Assembly: GCF_000306945.1 (NCBI RefSeq)
Contig: NC_018518.1
Coordinates: 3,038,001 to 3,102,000 of the forward strand
Direction of reading: 5' to 3'
DNA: 64,000 bases
Origin: Bordetella pertussis 18323
GTDB taxonomy: Bacteria; Pseudomonadota; Gammaproteobacteria; Burkholderiales; Burkholderiaceae_B
Program-made: the position numbers and the translations under genes
The notes under the pieces: model-generated
What the model saw: the letters and a program-made list of their open reading frames with translations, nothing else
What the model was told of the DNA's origin: nothing
The model's database searches: none
Shown here: positions 26,500-38,349 of the stretch, piece by piece
Numbering within the stretch: position 1 is the first letter of the stretch
How the letters are laid out: the number at the start of each line of letters is the position of its first letter

Positions 26500-27630
26500 T
26501 CAGCGCGCCAGCGCGCGATAGATGGCCAGGTGGCGGCGGCATACATCCTCGATGCCGAACTCGCGCTCGGCCAGCGCGCGGCCGGCCGCGCCCATGCGCT
26601 GGCGCAAGGACGCGTCCTCGGCCAGCCGGGCGATCGCGTCGGCCAAGGCCGGCGCGTCGCGCGGCGGCACCAGCAGGCCGGTGACATCGGGGTCGATCGC
26701 ATCGCGGCAGCCCGGCACGTCGGTGGTGACCACGGCGCGCCCGCAGGCGGCGGCCTCCAGCAGGGACTTGGGCAGGCCTTCGCGGTAGGACGGCAGCACC
26801 GCCATGTGCGCCGCGCCGTACAGGGCCGCGATATCCTTGCGCTCGCCCAGCACCTCGACGCAGCCTTCGTCCTGCCATTGCGCGGCCTGCTCCGGCGTGA
26901 TGGACGCCGGGTTGCCGGGATCCACGCCGCCGGCCAGCTGCATGCGCACGGACAGCCCGCGCTGGCGCAGCAGGCGCGCGGCCTCGACGAATTCCCGCAC
27001 GCCCTTGTCGCGCAGCAGGCGCGCGGCCATCAGCGCCGTCACCGGCGCCGCAGGCTCCGGCACGACGCGGTATTGGCCCAGGTCGACGCCCGAACCGCGG
27101 ATCATGACCACCTGCTCCGCGCGCACGGCGCCCAGGCGCGCCAGCACATCGCGATCGGCGGTGTTCTGGAACACGATGCGGCTGTTGCGATGACCCAGCG
27201 CCAACCGGTAGAGACGGCCGACCGCGGCCCGCAGCAGGCGCGCCTTCAGGCCGCCTGCCACGAACACGAAACCCAGCCCGGAGATGGCCGCCACCATGGC
27301 GGGCACGCCCGCCAGCCGGGCGGCGATGCCGCCGTAGAGCACCGGCTTGATGGTCACCAGATGCACCAGGCCGGGCCGCAGGCGCCGGAACAGGCGCACC
27401 AGCGCCCACACGCTGCGCAGCTCCTGCAGCGGCTGCTTGCCGCTGCGCGTCATCGGAATGACATGATGGGCAAAGCCGCGCGCCACGATATCCGGCACGC
27501 TGGGGCCGTCCATGGTCGCCACGTGCACCTCGTAGCCGTCGGCGCGCGCGGCCTCGGCCAGCGGCAGCCGGTGCGACAGGAAGAAGGCCGGGTTGTTGAC
27601 GACGAACAGCAGGCGGCGCGGCGATGTCAT
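26500..27630 (-). CDS. GT4 glycosyltransferase (last gene of polysaccharide operon)
   Basis: A 376-residue GT-B enzyme. The N-terminal domain begins LLFVVNNPAFFLSHRLPLAE, typical of Wlb/Wbp-type acetamido-sugar transferases. The nucleotide-sugar domain has MAARLLRDKG and the E-x7-E motif region SYREGLPKSLLEAAACG. It starts at ATG 27630 and overlaps the upstream transferase by 4 bases (ATGA). It acts at the cytoplasmic face on a lipid-linked glycan. Donor and acceptor are not predictable. Confidence 0.88.
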   Translation of the reverse strand: MTSPRRLLFVVNNPAFFLSHRLPLAEAARADGYEVHVATMDGPSVPDIVARGFAHHVIPMTRSGKQPLQELRSVWALVRLFRRLRPGLVHLVTIKPVLYGGIAARLAGVPAMVAAISGLGFVFVAGGLKARLLRAAVGRLYRLALGHRNSRIVFQNTADRDVLARLGAVRAEQVVMIRGSGVDLGQYRVVPEPAAPVTALMAARLLRDKGVREFVEAARLLRQRGLSVRMQLAGGVDPGNPASITPEQAAQWQDEGCVEVLGERKDIAALYGAAHMAVLPSYREGLPKSLLEAAACGRAVVTTDVPGCRDAIDPDVTGLLVPPRDAPALADAIARLAEDASLRQRMGAAGRALAEREFGIEDVCRRHLAIYRALAR

Positions 27631-28781
27631 GCGCGTTCTCCGGAAATGCGGCGCCACACGGCCTCGTACGACTCGACCATGCGGCGCAGGTCGAACTCGG
27701 CCAGGACGCGCTGGCGGCCGGCGGCGCCGGCCGCGTCGCGCCCACGCGCGGCGATCCCGGCCAGCGCGGCCTCGATCGCCGCCGCCAGCGCGGCCGGCTG
27801 CTGGGCCGGCGCCACGCCGCCGGTATCGCCGACGATGTAGGCGGCGTCACCGACATCGGTGGCCACGCAGGGCGTGCCGCAGGCCATCGCCTCGGCCACG
27901 ACATTCGGGAAGCCTTCGGCGCAACTCGACAGCACATGCAGGTCGAGCGCGTTCATGACCGCCGGCACGTCGTCGCTGGGGCCGGCCAGCAGCACGCGGC
28001 CGCGCAGGCCTTCGGCATCGATCAGCGCGGCCAGGCCTGCGTTGCCCGGCGACATGCCGCGGCCGACCAGGGCGCACTGCAGCCCGCGGTCGCGCCCCTC
28101 GCGCACCAGTCCCCCCAACGCGGCCAGCAGGTTGGCGTGGTCCTTGAGCGGATCCCAGCGGGCCACGCAGCCGACCAGCGGCGTCCCGGGGGCCACGCCC
28201 CACAGCGATCGCATGCGCTCGCGCGCTTGCGCATCGGGCGCGTAGCGCGACAGGTCATAGCCATTGGGGATCACCACCATGCGCGCGCCGTCGTAGCCAT
28301 GCTGCCGGTGGCGCGTAGCCGCATCCTGCGCCGCGCACACGATGGCCGCCGGCAGGCGCGCCGACAGCCGCGCGCACAGCTTGAGCACCAGCCGCGCGGA
28401 ACGGCTGCTGCGATCGAGATGTTCGCCGGAATTGCGGATCCCCCATGCGACCGCGCGGATGCCGGCCAGCCGCGCGGCCACGCCGCCGATCAGGTCGGCG
28501 TGGTACATCCAGGTCTGCACGGCGTCGGGACGTTCGCGCCGCAGCAGCGCGCGCAGGGCCAGCAGGCCGCCCAGCGTGACGCGGCCGCGCGGCATGCCCA
28601 GCGCATGCACCGGCACCCCGGCGGCGCGCAGGCGCGTGCCATAGACCCCTTCGTCGGTCAGCGAGATCACACTGTGGCGCACCCGCTGGTCCGGCCAGGT
28701 GGCGAGCCGGAACAGGACGGATTCGGCGCCGCCCTGGCCCAGGCCGGTGATCACGTGCATGACGCGCAGGATCCGCGTCAT
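27627..28781 (-). CDS. GT4 glycosyltransferase
   Basis: A 384-residue GT-B transferase. N-terminal MHVITGLGQGGAESVLFRL is the acceptor-domain start; VVIPNGYDLSRY, VGCVARWDPLKDH and SSCAEGFPNVVAEAMACG are GT4 donor-domain hallmarks. The start ATG 28781 overlaps the stop of the preceding transferase gene (ATGA). It belongs to the nine-gene polysaccharide operon. Confidence 0.9.
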   Translation of the reverse strand: MTRILRVMHVITGLGQGGAESVLFRLATWPDQRVRHSVISLTDEGVYGTRLRAAGVPVHALGMPRGRVTLGGLLALRALLRRERPDAVQTWMYHADLIGGVAARLAGIRAVAWGIRNSGEHLDRSSRSARLVLKLCARLSARLPAAIVCAAQDAATRHRQHGYDGARMVVIPNGYDLSRYAPDAQARERMRSLWGVAPGTPLVGCVARWDPLKDHANLLAALGGLVREGRDRGLQCALVGRGMSPGNAGLAALIDAEGLRGRVLLAGPSDDVPAVMNALDLHVLSSCAEGFPNVVAEAMACGTPCVATDVGDAAYIVGDTGGVAPAQQPAALAAAIEAALAGIAARGRDAAGAAGRQRVLAEFDLRRMVESYEAVWRRISGERA

Positions 28782-29899
28782 GCGCCGCCCCGCACGCGCT
28801 CGAACAGCGCATCCCATTGCGCCAGCACCGCCGGCAGCGCATAGCGCTGGCGCACCGACTGCGCCGCCCGCCGGCCCAGGTCGCGGCGCAGCTCCGGGTC
28901 GCGCATGAGGCGGCCCAGCGCATCGCGCAGCGCGTCGCGCTGGCCTGCCGGCACCAGCAGGGCGTCGCGTCCGCCGCGCGTCATTTCGGCCGGGCCGCTG
29001 GGGCAGTCGAAGGCGGCGCAAGGCAAGCCCAGCGACATGGCTTCCAGCAGCACGTTGGGAAACCCCTCCACCGCCGAGCTGAGCACGAATGCGTCGGCCT
29101 TGGCCAGCTCGTCCCAGGGCGCGGCGGTGCGGCCGGGCATATGGATGCGGGTGGCCAGCCCGCGCGCCGCGACCTGCGCCTGCAGGTCGTCGCGGCGCGG
29201 GCCCTCGCCCCAGATCCACAAGTCCCAGTCGGGGAATTCGTCGGCCAGGCCGGCGTAGGCGTCGATCAACAGATCGAACCGCTTGTCCGGCACCATGCGC
29301 CCCATCGCCATGAGCCGCTTGCGCGCGGCCGGCGCGGCGCCGCTGCCGGCGGCCGGCGTGGCGTCGAACAGCTCGGGCGGCAGCGGATTGGGAATCACGC
29401 ACAACTGCTTGAGGCCGGGCACCTGGCGCGCGAACGGTTCGACCGTCGCGTCGGCCTGCACCGTGACCATGTCGGCCAGGGGATACAGGACGCGGCGCAG
29501 CACGCGCCATATGCGGCCGATGCTGGTATCGACGACCGGGTTGGTGCGCTCGCACACGATCAGCGGCGTCTTCAGGCCCCGGGTGGCCAGGATGGCCGCC
29601 ACGTTGACGTTGGTCAGGAAGGACACCACCACGTCGGGCGCGCGCTCTCGCACCACGGCGCGCAACGCCCGCAGGCGCTGCCATGCCGCCACGACGCCGC
29701 CCGAGCGGGTGCCGGCCCGATCGGCCAGCCACAGCAGTTCGACATCGTCGGACAGCGGATAAAAACAAGTGCCCTTGGACGAGTAGGTGGGCATCAGCGT
29801 GATCTGGTCGCCACGCGCGGCCCAGCCATTGGCAAGCGTGGCGGCGACCCGTTCGGCGCCGCCGGCGTGCATGGAACTGACCAGCAACAATATCTTCAT
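28778..29899 (-). CDS. GT4 glycosyltransferase
   Basis: A 373-residue GT-B transferase that opens LLLVSSMHAGGAERVAATLA and carries CVIPNPLP, AMGRMVPDKRFDLLIDAY and SSAVEGFPNVLLEAMSLG. It resembles the N-acetylgalactosamine-type transferases of the PglH/GalNAc group in plan and is clearly related to the 31868-33004 protein (shared phrases PDWDL and DKxFDxLIDAY). It overlaps asnB by 4 bases (ATGA), so the two are probably translated together. Confidence 0.9.
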   Translation of the reverse strand: MKILLLVSSMHAGGAERVAATLANGWAARGDQITLMPTYSSKGTCFYPLSDDVELLWLADRAGTRSGGVVAAWQRLRALRAVVRERAPDVVVSFLTNVNVAAILATRGLKTPLIVCERTNPVVDTSIGRIWRVLRRVLYPLADMVTVQADATVEPFARQVPGLKQLCVIPNPLPPELFDATPAAGSGAAPAARKRLMAMGRMVPDKRFDLLIDAYAGLADEFPDWDLWIWGEGPRRDDLQAQVAARGLATRIHMPGRTAAPWDELAKADAFVLSSAVEGFPNVLLEAMSLGLPCAAFDCPSGPAEMTRGGRDALLVPAGQRDALRDALGRLMRDPELRRDLGRRAAQSVRQRYALPAVLAQWDALFERVRGGA

Positions 29900-31821
29900 C
29901 GGCGGCCGGCCTCATCGCCGGCTCCGGCGCGATAGCGGTCCAGCCAGGCCTGCATCATCAGCACGCCCCACAGATGGCTGTCCCAGTTGCGGTGCCCCGA
30001 CAGGTGTTCGCGCCATTTGCGCAGGATGGGCTCGGGCTCGAACCAGCCTTCCTGGCGCAGGCGCGCCGGATCCAGCAAGGCCTCGGCCCAGTCGCGCAGC
30101 GGCCCGCGCAGCCAGGCGGCCAGCGGCACGGCGAAGCCGCGCTTGGGCCGGTCCACCATGGCCTGCGGCACGTGGCGGTACAGCAGCTGGCGCAGCAGCC
30201 ACTTGCCGGTGCCGCCGCGCACCTTGTATTCGAACGGCAGTTGCCAGGCGAATTCGTAGACGCGATGGTCGATCAGCGGCACGCGCGTCTCCAGGCTGAC
30301 GGCCATCGCCGCGCGGTCGACCTTGACCAGGATGTCGTCGGGCAGGTAGGTGACCGTGTCCAGCTTCATCATGGCGTCGAAGGTGGAGCCCTCCATCGGC
30401 TGCTCGAACGGCGACAGCGGCTCCGTGCCGCCGATCACCACGCGGCCCGGATCGGCCCAGTAGGAGACGAACAGACGATAGAACTCGCCGCGCGTGTCGG
30501 CGCCGAGCAGCTCGCCCAGCTTGCCGACCTTGCCGCGCCAGGCGCCGGCGCCCGGCAGCGCGGCCGAGCCGCGCAGCGCCGCGCCCGCCAGATGGCGCAG
30601 CGGCCCGGGCATGGCGGCGCATTTGCGCCACCAGTTGTCGACGCGGAAATAGCGCGAATACCCGCCGAACAGCTCGTCGCCGCCATCGCCCGACAAGGCC
30701 ACCGTCACGTGCTGGCGCGCCATGCGCGTGACCAGCGAGGTCGGGATCTGCGACGAGTCGGCGAAGGGCTCGTCGTACATGTCTGCCAGGGACGGCACCA
30801 CGGCCAGGCCGTCCTCGGCGGTGACGTAGAGCTCGGTATGCTCGGTGCCCAGGTGCGCCGCCACCGCCTTGGCGTGCTCGGCCTCGTTATAGCCCTTCTC
30901 GTGAAAGCCGATGGCGAAGGTGCGCACCGGCTGCGCGCTTTGCGCCTGCATCAGGGCCACGACGGTGGACGAGTCGATGCCGCCGGAAAGAAACGCGCCC
31001 AGGCTGACGTCCGACAGCATCTGGCCGCGCACTGCCTGCGACACCACCTGCTCCAGCGCGTCGATCGCCTGCGCGTCGGACTCGAAGCGGCGCCGGTCGC
31101 CCAGGCCCTGGTCGGCCGCGCGGCGCGCCGACCAGTACACCTGGGGTTCGGGCAACTCGCCACGGCGCATCTGCGCCGCGTCGATCTCGACCCAGGCGCC
31201 CGGCGGCAGCTTGCGGATGCCGGCGTAGATCGACTGCGGCGCGGGAATGTAGTTGTGGCGCATGAACGAGGCTAGGGCATTGCGATCGAGCTCGCGGCCG
31301 AAGCCGGGCACCGGCATGAACGCCTTGAGTTCCGAGCCGAACAGCAGGTTGGCCTGCGAATAGCCGTAGTAAAGCGGTTTCTCGCCCATGCGGTCGCGCA
31401 TCAACGCCAGCTTGCGCTCGGCGCGGTCCCAGAGCACGATGGCGAACATGCCCACCGCGGCCTGCAGGGTCTGCTCGATGCCCCAGTCGGCGAAGCAGGC
31501 CAGCACCGTCTCGGTATCGGAGTGGCCGCGCCAGGCCGGCGCCAGCCCGTCCTGCTGCAGGCGCTCGCGCAGCTCCATGTGGTTGTAGATCTCGCCATTG
31601 AGAACGATGACGTAGCGGCCGCAGGCCGACACCATGGGCTGGTGGCCGGCCTCGGTCAGGTCCAGGATGGCCAGGCGCACATGCGCCAGCGCCAGGTCGG
31701 CCTCGGCGTCTTCCCAATAGCCATTGCTGTCGGGGCCGCGGTGGCGGATGCGCCGGCAGCTTTCGGCCAGCACATTGGCCTTGTCCCGCAAGGGACCCCA
31801 GATTCCGACAATTCCGCACAT
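29896..31821 (-). CDS. AsnB-type glutamine amidotransferase for polysaccharide synthesis
   Basis: A 641-residue protein with an N-terminal class II glutamine amidotransferase domain (nucleophile Cys2 in MCGIVGIWG, NGEIYNH) and a C-terminal asparagine-synthase domain with PP-loop FLSGGIDSS (about residue 265) and SGDGGDELFGGY. In sugar clusters these enzymes amidate uronic acids, as WbpS is proposed to do for GalNAcA in Pseudomonas aeruginosa O6. The nearby UDP-GalNAc dehydrogenase makes that the likely job here: glutamine-dependent formation of a GalNAcA amide. Free asparagine synthesis is the alternative. Confidence 0.88.
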   Translation of the reverse strand: MCGIVGIWGPLRDKANVLAESCRRIRHRGPDSNGYWEDAEADLALAHVRLAILDLTEAGHQPMVSACGRYVIVLNGEIYNHMELRERLQQDGLAPAWRGHSDTETVLACFADWGIEQTLQAAVGMFAIVLWDRAERKLALMRDRMGEKPLYYGYSQANLLFGSELKAFMPVPGFGRELDRNALASFMRHNYIPAPQSIYAGIRKLPPGAWVEIDAAQMRRGELPEPQVYWSARRAADQGLGDRRRFESDAQAIDALEQVVSQAVRGQMLSDVSLGAFLSGGIDSSTVVALMQAQSAQPVRTFAIGFHEKGYNEAEHAKAVAAHLGTEHTELYVTAEDGLAVVPSLADMYDEPFADSSQIPTSLVTRMARQHVTVALSGDGGDELFGGYSRYFRVDNWWRKCAAMPGPLRHLAGAALRGSAALPGAGAWRGKVGKLGELLGADTRGEFYRLFVSYWADPGRVVIGGTEPLSPFEQPMEGSTFDAMMKLDTVTYLPDDILVKVDRAAMAVSLETRVPLIDHRVYEFAWQLPFEYKVRGGTGKWLLRQLLYRHVPQAMVDRPKRGFAVPLAAWLRGPLRDWAEALLDPARLRQEGWFEPEPILRKWREHLSGHRNWDSHLWGVLMMQAWLDRYRAGAGDEAGRR

Positions 31822-31867
31822 GATGTTCAGTTTCCCACGATGATCGTGACGACGACGGGAGCGGCGG

Positions 31868-33004
31868 CTACTTCGCCTGACTCAGCGCATCATCGAATAG
31901 TTGTTGCCACAGGTCCAGCACATGGCGCGCCGAGAAGCGTTCGCGCACGTCGATGGCGCGGGCGGCCATGGCGCGCCGGCCCGGCTCGTCGTCGATGGCG
32001 GCGGCCAGCGCTTGGGCCATGGCCCCGGCGTCGCCCGCCGGCCGCACCAGCACGCCGTCCACGCCGGGGCGCACGATCTCGCGCGGCCCGGTGTCGCAGT
32101 CGAAGCTGACCGGCATCAGGCCGCTGGCCATCGATTCCAGCAATGTATTGGACAATCCCTCGAAACGCGAGGTCAGCACGTACAGGGCGGCGCAGGCGTA
32201 CCAGTCGCCCACGTTGCCGGCCCGCCCGGGCAGCGCCACCCGCTGCGCCAGGCCGGCCTCGTCGACCCGGCGCTGCAGCGCGGCGCACTCCTCGCCCTCG
32301 CCCAGGATCACCAGGTCCCAATCGGGGTATCGCGGCGCGATGCGCGCATAGGCGTCGATGAGCACGTCGAAGCCCTTGTCCGGATGCAGGCGGCCGACCG
32401 CCAGCAGGCGCGGCCGGCCGTCGGCGGGCGGCACGAGCACGGGTTCGGTGCGCGGCAAGGGCCAGTGCACCGGATTGGGGATCACCGCCAGCCGCGAACC
32501 CGGCACATGCGTGCGCAGCCAGTCGGCGGTGCCGCGCGTCAGCGCCACCACGCGCGCGGCGCGCGGATAGGTCCAGCGCCGCAGGCGCAGCCACATGCCC
32601 GAGAGCGCCTGCGACGGCGGATGGGTATGTTCGGTGGCCACGACACGGCAACCCAGGCCGCGCGCGGCCAGCACCGCCAGCACCGAGGCCGTCGTCATCA
32701 TGCCCAGCACGATATCGGGCTGGAAATCCTTGATCAGCGCGCGCAGGGCGCGGATCCGCCGCAGGTTGGCCAGCACCCCGCGCCAGCCGCCGCCCTCGCC
32801 CGCCGTATCCAGCGTACGCCGCAGGACCTGCGGATGCAGCGGGTAGACGTCGCCCGACGCATCGGTCTGCGTCACCAGCATGACCGCGCGGCCATCGCGC
32901 GCCCAGTGGGCGCTGAGATCGGCGGCCACGCGCTCGGCGCCGCCGCCGTGCAGAGAGTGGATGAAGATCAGTACGCGCAAGGGACGTTCGGCGGGCCCGG
33001 ACAT
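31868..33004 (-). CDS. GT4 glycosyltransferase
   Basis: A 378-residue GT-B transferase. FIHSLHGGGAERVAADLSAH, LAVIPNPVHW, AVGRLHPDKGFDVLIDAY and TSRFEGLSNTLLESMASG mark the GT4 family. It starts directly after the flippase stop codon (TGA ATG with no gap). It is a paralogue of the 28778-29899 transferase, suggesting two steps with similar sugars. Confidence 0.9.
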   Translation of the reverse strand: MSGPAERPLRVLIFIHSLHGGGAERVAADLSAHWARDGRAVMLVTQTDASGDVYPLHPQVLRRTLDTAGEGGGWRGVLANLRRIRALRALIKDFQPDIVLGMMTTASVLAVLAARGLGCRVVATEHTHPPSQALSGMWLRLRRWTYPRAARVVALTRGTADWLRTHVPGSRLAVIPNPVHWPLPRTEPVLVPPADGRPRLLAVGRLHPDKGFDVLIDAYARIAPRYPDWDLVILGEGEECAALQRRVDEAGLAQRVALPGRAGNVGDWYACAALYVLTSRFEGLSNTLLESMASGLMPVSFDCDTGPREIVRPGVDGVLVRPAGDAGAMAQALAAAIDDEPGRRAMAARAIDVRERFSARHVLDLWQQLFDDALSQAK

Positions 33005-34375
33005 TCAGCGTTTCTCCCTGTCGTCGTCGCCGCCGTCCGCGCCTGGCGCCGGCCGCAGGGCCACGACCGTATAGCAGGCGAACGACAGCAGATACATCAG
33101 GCTGGTGGCGAGCATGATCCCCGCGGTGCCCATGCGCGGCGCCAGCACCGTATTGAGCACCGCCTTGAGCAGGAAGTTCGCCACGGCGATGAGCGCCATG
33201 ATGCGGTAGCGGTTCTGGCTGGCCAGCAACTGCACCAGGATCAGCACGCCGAAATAGAACGGCAGCTGCAGCAGGCCCCAGCGCAGCACCTGCGCCACGG
33301 CCTGGGTATTTTCGGCGGTGAAGGCGCCGCGCTCGAACAGCAGCGCCACGCCCCAGGGCGCCAGCAGCCAGCCCACCACCACGGCGGCCGCGCCGGCGCC
33401 GACCATCAGCGCCGACCACTTGAGCGCCATGGCGCGTGCGCGCGCGCCATCGCCGCGGCTTTGCACATCGGCCAGCACGGGCAGCGCGGCGCGCCCCACC
33501 GACACCGCGCCGATGCCCAGCACCAGCGACAGCAGGCGGCTGGCGTAGCCCAGCGTGGCGTTGGCGTTGGAGCCCAGATTGGCCGCCGCGTATTGGTCGA
33601 GCGGACCGACGAAACTCATGGCCACCTGCCCGACCAGCATGACGCCGGCGGCGGCGGCCAGCTCCGGCCAGTGCGGCGAACGCAGCGTGAACGCCGGCCA
33701 GCCCCAGAATCCGCCGTCGGCGCGCGCGGCCAGCCAGGCCAGCCAGGCGGCCTGGATCGCGTAGCCCACCAGGGTGCCCCACAGCAGCGGGCCCACGCTG
33801 TCGGCCGAGGCCGCCAGCATGACCCAGGCCAGCGTCGTCACGGCCGGCACGCTGTCGAGCAGGGTATTGACGTGGCGCTCGTGCGAGCGCAGGCGCGCCG
33901 CGCTGATGCCGGCCATCAGCAGCAAGGCGGCCACCGGCGCGAAGGCCAGCAGCAGCTCGTGCGTCATGCCGTCGACGGTGCCCGACAGCCCGCCGCCCAG
34001 CCAGTCGAGCACATGGGGCCAGGCCATCCAGGTCAGCAGCGCCAGGGTCAGGCCCGCGGCCAGCGACCAACCCTGCAGTTCGCGCACGAACCGGTCGCGC
34101 TCGTGTCCGCCCGCGCGGCGCAGCCGCACCAGCACGGGGATCAGCACGACAGACAGCGCGCCCACGATGGTGACCGGCAGCCAGGTGGCCATGGTCATGG
34201 TGAACTGGTAGGCGTCGACGGCGTCGCTGACGCCATAGCGGTACGCCACCGCCATCTCCTTGATGGCGCCGGCGGCCTTGCCCAGTATCAGGAAGACGGC
34301 CACCCGGAACGCACCCTTGAAAATGCGTTGGTGGTCCGGATGGATCGCGTCGAGTTTGCGGCGGATGGCTTTCAA
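33005..34375 (-). CDS. MurJ/Wzx-type lipid-linked glycan flippase
   Basis: A 456-residue membrane protein with about 12-14 hydrophobic segments in the MATE/MviN fold (GKAAGAIKEMAVAYRYGVSD near the N-terminus, ALLFERGAFTAENTQAVAQV in the C-terminal half, the typical MurJ phrase). In this setting it should move the undecaprenyl-linked oligosaccharide to the periplasmic face. It lies 1 bp after wbpP and abuts the next transferase. A second MurJ for peptidoglycan is expected elsewhere in the genome. Confidence 0.88.
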   Translation of the reverse strand: MKAIRRKLDAIHPDHQRIFKGAFRVAVFLILGKAAGAIKEMAVAYRYGVSDAVDAYQFTMTMATWLPVTIVGALSVVLIPVLVRLRRAGGHERDRFVRELQGWSLAAGLTLALLTWMAWPHVLDWLGGGLSGTVDGMTHELLLAFAPVAALLLMAGISAARLRSHERHVNTLLDSVPAVTTLAWVMLAASADSVGPLLWGTLVGYAIQAAWLAWLAARADGGFWGWPAFTLRSPHWPELAAAAGVMLVGQVAMSFVGPLDQYAAANLGSNANATLGYASRLLSLVLGIGAVSVGRAALPVLADVQSRGDGARARAMALKWSALMVGAGAAAVVVGWLLAPWGVALLFERGAFTAENTQAVAQVLRWGLLQLPFYFGVLILVQLLASQNRYRIMALIAVANFLLKAVLNTVLAPRMGTAGIMLATSLMYLLSFACYTVVALRPAPGADGGDDDREKR

Positions 34376-34376
34376 A

Positions 34377-36688
<2,312 letters not shown>

Positions 36689-36793
36689 GATAAATCTCCC
36701 TATCAACCGTGTGACGGCTACGGAATTGTATGTAGTTTGAACGTGTTTGTAGCGTTGTAGCACCCCGCGCGCGGGCGCGGGGGCCACGATGGA

Positions 36794-37897
36794 TCAGTGC
36801 GTTCGAATGACGGACGGCAGCAGCAGCCAGCCGGGGCGGCGCCAGGACACCAGCCGCATGTACAGCCACGTGTAGACCGCGGCAAACACGACCAGGCTGG
36901 CGCACAGGAACCAGGCGTTGTCCCACCAGATGGTGGCGGGCACCAGGCCGATGAGCGCCAGCACCCACATGTAGGGCGAGGCCAGGGCATTGCACAATGC
37001 CGGCACCGCATGGCGGCGGCCGCGGCTGAACGTCACGCGCACCAGGCGGCGGAACACCAGCTGGTGCAGGTGCAGGGCATCCGGCTGGTCGACCGGCACG
37101 CCGCGCTTGAAGCGGCGCCGCCAGATCGAAAAGCCCGTTTCGAACACCGGATAGAACAGCACCGCCAGCGCGTAGAACGGCGACACCGACGGATTGCGCA
37201 CCACCAGCAGCACGGCCAGCTCCGCCAGCATGAAGCCGAGGAAGTACGCACCGCCATCGCCCAGGAACACCCGTCCGAACGGGAAGTTCCAGACCAGGAA
37301 CCCCAGCGTGGCCGAGGCCAGCGCCGCGGCGATCATGAAAATGGGCATGTCGCCGACCTGCAGCGCCACCAGGCTGATCGACACCGCCATCAGGGTGGCG
37401 ATCATGCCGGCCAGCCCGTTCATGCCGTCGACGATGTTCAGCGCGTGCGTACAGCCGCCCACCGCGAACATGGTGAAGATCAGCGACACCGGCCAGAACG
37501 ACAGCACCCAGTCGACCGGCGCGATGCCCACGCGGCTCACCCCGCCCAGCAGCCACCAGGCGATCGCCGCCGAGGCGAACGCGGCGAGCAGGCGCTTGCT
37601 GGCGCCGATGTCCTTGGTAATGTCTTCGAGCAGGCCGGCCACGAACACGGGCAGCGCCGCCACGAACAGCGCCGGCCACAGCCAGGTCAGCGTCATGTTG
37701 CTGGGGCCGAGCACCAGCAGGCCGGCCAGCGAGCCGGCCAGGACCGCCAGCCCGCCCACGCGCGGCGTTGCCCGCGTGTGCGAAGCCTGCGGCTTGTTGA
37801 GGTCGCTATCGCCGGTAAACGCGCCATGCCAGCGCTCCGACGCCACGATGAGTCCCCCCACCATGAATGCGACCACGCATATGTACAGCCAGGTCAC
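36794..37897 (-). CDS. Undecaprenyl-phosphate sugar-1-phosphate transferase (WecA/WbpL family)
   Basis: A 367-residue polytopic membrane enzyme of the PNPT family, with about 11 helices. It shows RVGGLAVLAG, the metal/catalytic NIVDGMNGLAG, NFPFGRVFLGDGGAYFLGF, and the HxH-like cytoplasmic loop PDALHLHQLVFR. It starts glycan synthesis by moving an N-acetylaminosugar phosphate to undecaprenyl phosphate. The start is GTG 37897. It is first of the nine minus-strand polysaccharide genes; a 105-bp gap (36689-36793) without a recognisable terminator separates it from wbpO. Confidence 0.9.
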   Translation of the reverse strand: MTWLYICVVAFMVGGLIVASERWHGAFTGDSDLNKPQASHTRATPRVGGLAVLAGSLAGLLVLGPSNMTLTWLWPALFVAALPVFVAGLLEDITKDIGASKRLLAAFASAAIAWWLLGGVSRVGIAPVDWVLSFWPVSLIFTMFAVGGCTHALNIVDGMNGLAGMIATLMAVSISLVALQVGDMPIFMIAAALASATLGFLVWNFPFGRVFLGDGGAYFLGFMLAELAVLLVVRNPSVSPFYALAVLFYPVFETGFSIWRRRFKRGVPVDQPDALHLHQLVFRRLVRVTFSRGRRHAVPALCNALASPYMWVLALIGLVPATIWWDNAWFLCASLVVFAAVYTWLYMRLVSWRRPGWLLLPSVIRTH

Positions 37898-38153
37898 AGA
37901 GTCACCTTAGGTTGGTCTATGGAGACGAGTCCGCCATTATCGGCCGCAGGTGTAACGCCCATATATGGCAGCAATAATGAAGTGCAAGTCGCCAGTACAG
38001 AAAGTAACGTCTCGGCCCGCCCGGCTTCCCGGTCTTGAACCGTCCAGGCGATTGTAGAACTTTCCGCCCTGGTGCAGCGGGGAAAGTTCAGGGAAAACAC
38101 CAATAAGCCGGGTGAACGCCCGGCCTGCCCCCTGCGCGCCGCGCGTCGCGGCG
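37898..38153. promoter_or_regulatory. Upstream region of the polysaccharide cluster, with hairpins
   Basis: No gene is supported here. A perfect 9-bp inverted repeat (GAACTTTCC 38057-38065 with GGAAAGTTC 38081-38089) and a smaller GCCGGG/CCCGGC hairpin (38107-38124) lie about 160-230 bp ahead of the first polysaccharide gene. They lie in the likely 5' untranslated or promoter region on the minus strand. Operators or mRNA structures are both possible. Confidence 0.35.
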
Positions 38154-38187
38154 AAAAAAAAAGCCCGAGATCTTGCGATCTCGGGCT
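38154..38187 (-). terminator. Terminator of the candidate small RNA
   Basis: A perfect 11-bp stem pairs 38162-38172 with 38177-38187 around TTGC. Eight to nine T follow on the minus strand (38154-38162). Strong intrinsic terminator. Confidence 0.88.
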
Positions 38188-38344
38188 AAATCCACCAAAG
38201 GAGGAGGGTGGAGGAGACAACCGTGGCATGTCGGGATTGCGTCAGGCCTTGCGGCCCGGAAATCGCGGCAGTCGGGGTATCCATGCTTGCTGGCCTTGGG
38301 CCGGCGGTTCTGGCACCGCACCGTCTGCGTTTCAACATCCGATG
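38154..38344 (-). ncRNA. Candidate small RNA with CCUCC-loop hairpin
   Basis: A free-standing minus-strand transcription unit of about 190 nt. It has a promoter (38350-38378), a predicted start near 38343-38345, and an intrinsic terminator (38154-38187). Just before the terminator, TCCACC (minus strand, 38212-38207) pairs with GGTGGA (38196-38191) and displays the loop CTCCTCCTTT, with another CTCCTC just upstream. CU-rich loops of this kind base-pair with ribosome-binding sites in known CCUCC-type small RNAs of proteobacteria. A 50-codon frame (38338-38186, ending LLLWWI) fills the transcript but begins only 5-7 bases after the start and shows no family. I favour an RNA; a small peptide is the alternative. 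Confidence 0.6.
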
Positions 38345-38349
38345 TGCAA

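Noticed and set aside
23460..26702. A 1080-codon minus-strand open frame
   Set aside because: It is the antisense shadow of the phosphohexomutase and pgi genes.
38186..38338. A trp-type leader peptide (50 codons ending LLLWWI) with attenuator
   Set aside because: The two Trp codons are part of the hairpin arm GGTGGA, the ATG is only 5-7 bases from the predicted start, and no amino-acid operon follows. A small RNA fits better, though a peptide is not excluded.
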